DNA from: CAVRTM01 sp963696105
GTDB lineage: Bacteria; Actinomycetota; Actinomycetes; Actinomycetales; Dermatophilaceae
Direction: 5' to 3'
Assembly (NCBI GenBank): GCA_963696105.1
Contig: CAVOIP010000004.1
Location: 310,001-374,000 of the forward strand
Length of the DNA stretch: 64,000 nucleotides
Position numbers and translations under genes: made by a program. This document shows positions 62,007 through 64,000 of the stretch, piece after piece; within the stretch, counting starts at the first letter, position 1, and each line of letters opens with the position of its first letter. Under the pieces are notes generated by a model, which was not told the DNA's origin, made no database searches, and saw nothing but the letters and a program-made list of their open reading frames with translations.

Positions 62007-62999
62007 ATGACCGACGTGGCAACCGCAGGTCCCGTCTCGGTGGGGCCGCACGACCTCGAGCGGCACCGGGTCGAGCTGACCGCCTACTGCTACCGCATGC
62101 TCGGGTCCGCCTTCGAGGCCGAGGACGCAGTCCAGGACACCCTCGTGCGCGCGTGGCGGGGCCTCGACCGGTTCGAGGGGCGCTCGGCGGTGAGGTCCTG
62201 GCTCTACCGCATCGCGACCAACGTCTGTTTCGACATGCTCAAGGGCAGGCAGCGCCGCGCCAGGCCGATGGACCTCGGCCCCGCCCGGTCGGCGGACCAC
62301 CCGGTGGGGTCGACCCTGCCCGAGGACACCTGGGTCGAACCGATCCCCGACGGCAGCGTCCTGCCCACGGGGGTCGACCCGGCCGACGTGGCGGTCGCCC
62401 GGGACTCGGTGCGGCTGGCGTTCGTGGCCACCCTGCAGCACCTGCCCCCGCGACAGCGGGCCGTCCTGATCCTGCGCGAGGTGCTGAGCTGGCGCGCCAG
62501 CGAGGTGGCCGAGCTGCTCGACACGACGGTCGCGTCGGTCAACAGCGCCCTGCAGCGGGCCCGGGCGACGCTCGCCGCCACCGAGCTGGCACAGAGTGAG
62601 GAGACCCTGGACGACCAGCAGCAGGTGCTGCTCGAGCGCTACGTCGATGCGTTCGAGCGCTACGACATGGACGCGCTCACCGCCCTGCTGCACGAGGACG
62701 CGACCCAGTCCATGCCGCCGTTCGCCATGTGGCTGCGCGGGCGCGAGGACATCCTGCGGTTCTGGCAGGGTCAGGGAGCCGCCTGCCGGGGGTCACGGCT
62801 GGTTCCCACCGCCGCGAACGGCTCGCCCGCTTTCGCCCAGTACAAACCAAGCGGGCCGGGTGGCGCGCACCAACCATGGGCGCTGCAGGTCGTGCGGATC
62901 TCCGGCGACCGCATCGCCGAGCTCACGTTCTTCCTGTCCACGGACGCGCTCTTCCCCCTCTTCGGGCTCCCGCACCAGCCCGAGGTCCGCACCACCTAG
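62007..62999 (+). CDS. ECF sigma factor with SnoaL-like C-terminal domain (SigX5/TIGR02960 type)
   Basis: A 330-residue sigma factor. Region 2: ELTAYCYRMLGSAFEAEDAV and TLVRAWRGLDRFEGR. Region 4: LPPRQRAVLILREVLSWRAS and LLDTTVASVNSALQRARATL. Residues from about 205 form an NTF2/SnoaL domain (LERYVDAFERYDMDALTALL, then MWLRGREDILRFW). In such sigma factors the tail replaces an anti-sigma partner and may sense a small ligand. No partner gene is adjacent. Confidence 0.92.
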   Translation: MTDVATAGPVSVGPHDLERHRVELTAYCYRMLGSAFEAEDAVQDTLVRAWRGLDRFEGRSAVRSWLYRIATNVCFDMLKGRQRRARPMDLGPARSADHPVGSTLPEDTWVEPIPDGSVLPTGVDPADVAVARDSVRLAFVATLQHLPPRQRAVLILREVLSWRASEVAELLDTTVASVNSALQRARATLAATELAQSEETLDDQQQVLLERYVDAFERYDMDALTALLHEDATQSMPPFAMWLRGREDILRFWQGQGAACRGSRLVPTAANGSPAFAQYKPSGPGGAHQPWALQVVRISGDRIAELTFFLSTDALFPLFGLPHQPEVRTT

Positions 63000-63053
63000 G
63001 CTCGGGGCGGCCCGGGCCGACATGGCGACCCGGCCGCCTCGCGAAGGAGCGTC

Positions 63054-63812
63054 GTGGCCGGAGGAGCAGCTGAGCCCGGGCGGCCGGTGACAGCGCGTGC
63101 GCTGGACCTGCTCGGAGCCTTCGACACCGCACACCGGCGGATGACGCTGACGCAGCTCGCCGCCCGTGCCGGGCTGCCGATCGCCACCGCACACCGGTTG
63201 GTCGCCGAGCTCGTGGGATGGGGTGCGCTCGCGCGTCGCGACGACGGCGCCTACGAGGTCGGGCACCGGCTGTGGACCCTCGGGCTGCTCGCCCCCGTGC
63301 AGGGCGAGCTGCGGGAGGTGGCCGCCCCGTTCCTGCAGGACCTCTACGCCGCGACCGGCGACACGGTGCACCTGGCGGTCCGGGAGGGGAACCGCGCGCT
63401 CTACGTGGAGCGGCTCTCGGGCAAGGCGTCCGTGCCGGTGGTCAGCCAGGTCGGCGGCCGGCTGCCGTTGCACACCACCGGTGTGGGCAAGGTGCTCCTC
63501 GCCCATGCCCCGCCCGACGTGCTCCGGCAGGTGCTGGTCTCCCTGACCCGCGAGACGCGCCACTCCGTCGTCCAGCCGGGGCGGGTGGTCCGGGAGCTCG
63601 GCGAGGTCCGCCGTCGTGGCTACGCCCGCACCGTGGAGGAGATGACTCTGGGCGCGTGCTCGGTGGCCGTGCCGGTCCGCGACGTCGACGGGACGGTCGC
63701 GGCCGCGGTGGGCGTGGTGGTCCCGAGCATCCGGCGTGATGTCGTCCGGCTGGTGCCCGCACTCCAGGTCGCCGCGCTCGGCATCACCCGGCACCTGCGG
63801 CAGTTCCACTGA
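63054..63812 (+). CDS. IclR-family regulator (PobR/PcaR-like)
   Basis: A 252-residue IclR regulator. The winged HTH is MTLTQLAARAGLPIATAHRL. The effector domain has RLPLHTTGVGKVLLAHAPPD and VAAAVGVVVPSIRR. It lies 49 bases upstream of the pobA start on the same strand, so it likely controls 4-hydroxybenzoate breakdown. The ATG-less start is GTG 63054 behind GAAGGAGCG. Confidence 0.92.
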   Translation: MAGGAAEPGRPVTARALDLLGAFDTAHRRMTLTQLAARAGLPIATAHRLVAELVGWGALARRDDGAYEVGHRLWTLGLLAPVQGELREVAAPFLQDLYAATGDTVHLAVREGNRALYVERLSGKASVPVVSQVGGRLPLHTTGVGKVLLAHAPPDVLRQVLVSLTRETRHSVVQPGRVVRELGEVRRRGYARTVEEMTLGACSVAVPVRDVDGTVAAAVGVVVPSIRRDVVRLVPALQVAALGITRHLRQFH

Positions 63813-63861
63813 GTGGAAGCCGGTCCTCGCGTCGGGAGCCGGCAGGCGGTTGGCTCGGGCC

Positions 63862-64000
63862 ATGCGCACCCAGGTCGGCATCATCGGAGCGGGGCCCGCG
63901 GGGCTGCTGCTCGCCCAGCTGCTCGCCGTTCGCGGGATCGAGTCGGTGGTCCTCGAGAACCGTTCGCGGAGCTACGTGCAGGCCCGCATCCGCGCCGGGA
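63862..64000 (+). CDS. pobA: 4-Hydroxybenzoate 3-monooxygenase (3' end outside window)
   Basis: First 46 residues of a flavin hydroxylase. The FAD motif is VGIIGAGPAGLLLAQLLA, followed by IESVVLENRSRSYVQARIRA; YVxARIRAG is characteristic of PobA. It would convert 4-hydroxybenzoate to protocatechuate. The rest lies beyond the window. Confidence 0.87.
   Translation, partial: MRTQVGIIGAGPAGLLLAQLLAVRGIESVVLENRSRSYVQARIRAG

Overview
The window reads as a chromosomal segment of a high-GC (about 70%) actinobacterium. Gene content and order (hemW, DUF4870, DUF3097, hrcA-dnaJ-rsmE, phoH-ybeY-CBS protein-era, leuA, recO-uppS, zur-znu, glyS, dus, dgt, dnaG, tRNA-Asn) are typical of the Micrococcales/Intrasporangiaceae neighbourhood. 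That placement is inferred from protein style and synteny; no database was searched.

Positions 1-23.5 kb are an accessory region lying between hemW, cut by the window edge, and the DUF4870-DUF3097-hrcA block that usually lies close to it. It holds intact small operons: a LysR/YeiH divergent pair, a TPP-riboswitch thiMED-tenA thiamine-salvage operon, DedA/DUF1345, and CorA. These are mixed with gene debris: a GNAT stub, a methyltransferase pseudogene, a 113-bp duplicated kinase fragment fused to a truncated membrane-protein gene, an internally deleted IS110-family transposase, an LLM oxidoreductase with a frameshift and an integrase fragment.

Positions 23.5-36 kb are the conserved core: a CIRCE operator in front of hrcA-dnaJ-rsmE, two NAD(P)-binding proteins, a SigE-family sigma factor coupled to a GerMN/Gmad2 membrane protein, then HIT, phoH-ybeY-CBS/CorC-like-era. 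At 36-40 kb come a protealysin-type M4 protease, leuA with a leaderless leucine-rich leader peptide, and alkB.

Positions 40-46 kb carry recO, uppS, zur and the znuABC zinc importer with a Zur box. Nearly all of these genes carry several single-base indels. The same kind of damage recurs in leuA (one), dnaG (58.2-58.7 kb) and the gene after dnaG, while flanking housekeeping genes are clean. Local consensus error is the most likely cause.

Positions 46-64 kb hold glyS, an ABC-2 exporter with its own DesK/DesR-like two-component system, dusB, a two-domain rhodanese, a DHA2-type MFS pump, dgt, a nitronate monooxygenase, dnaG, tRNA-Asn, a SigX5-type ECF sigma factor with a SnoaL-like tail, and an IclR regulator followed by the start of pobA at the right edge.

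The best-supported regulatory features are the TPP riboswitch, the CIRCE element, the Zur box, the leu leader peptide and two GC-rich terminators. I found no CRISPR array, no intact mobile element and no clearly new multi-gene system.
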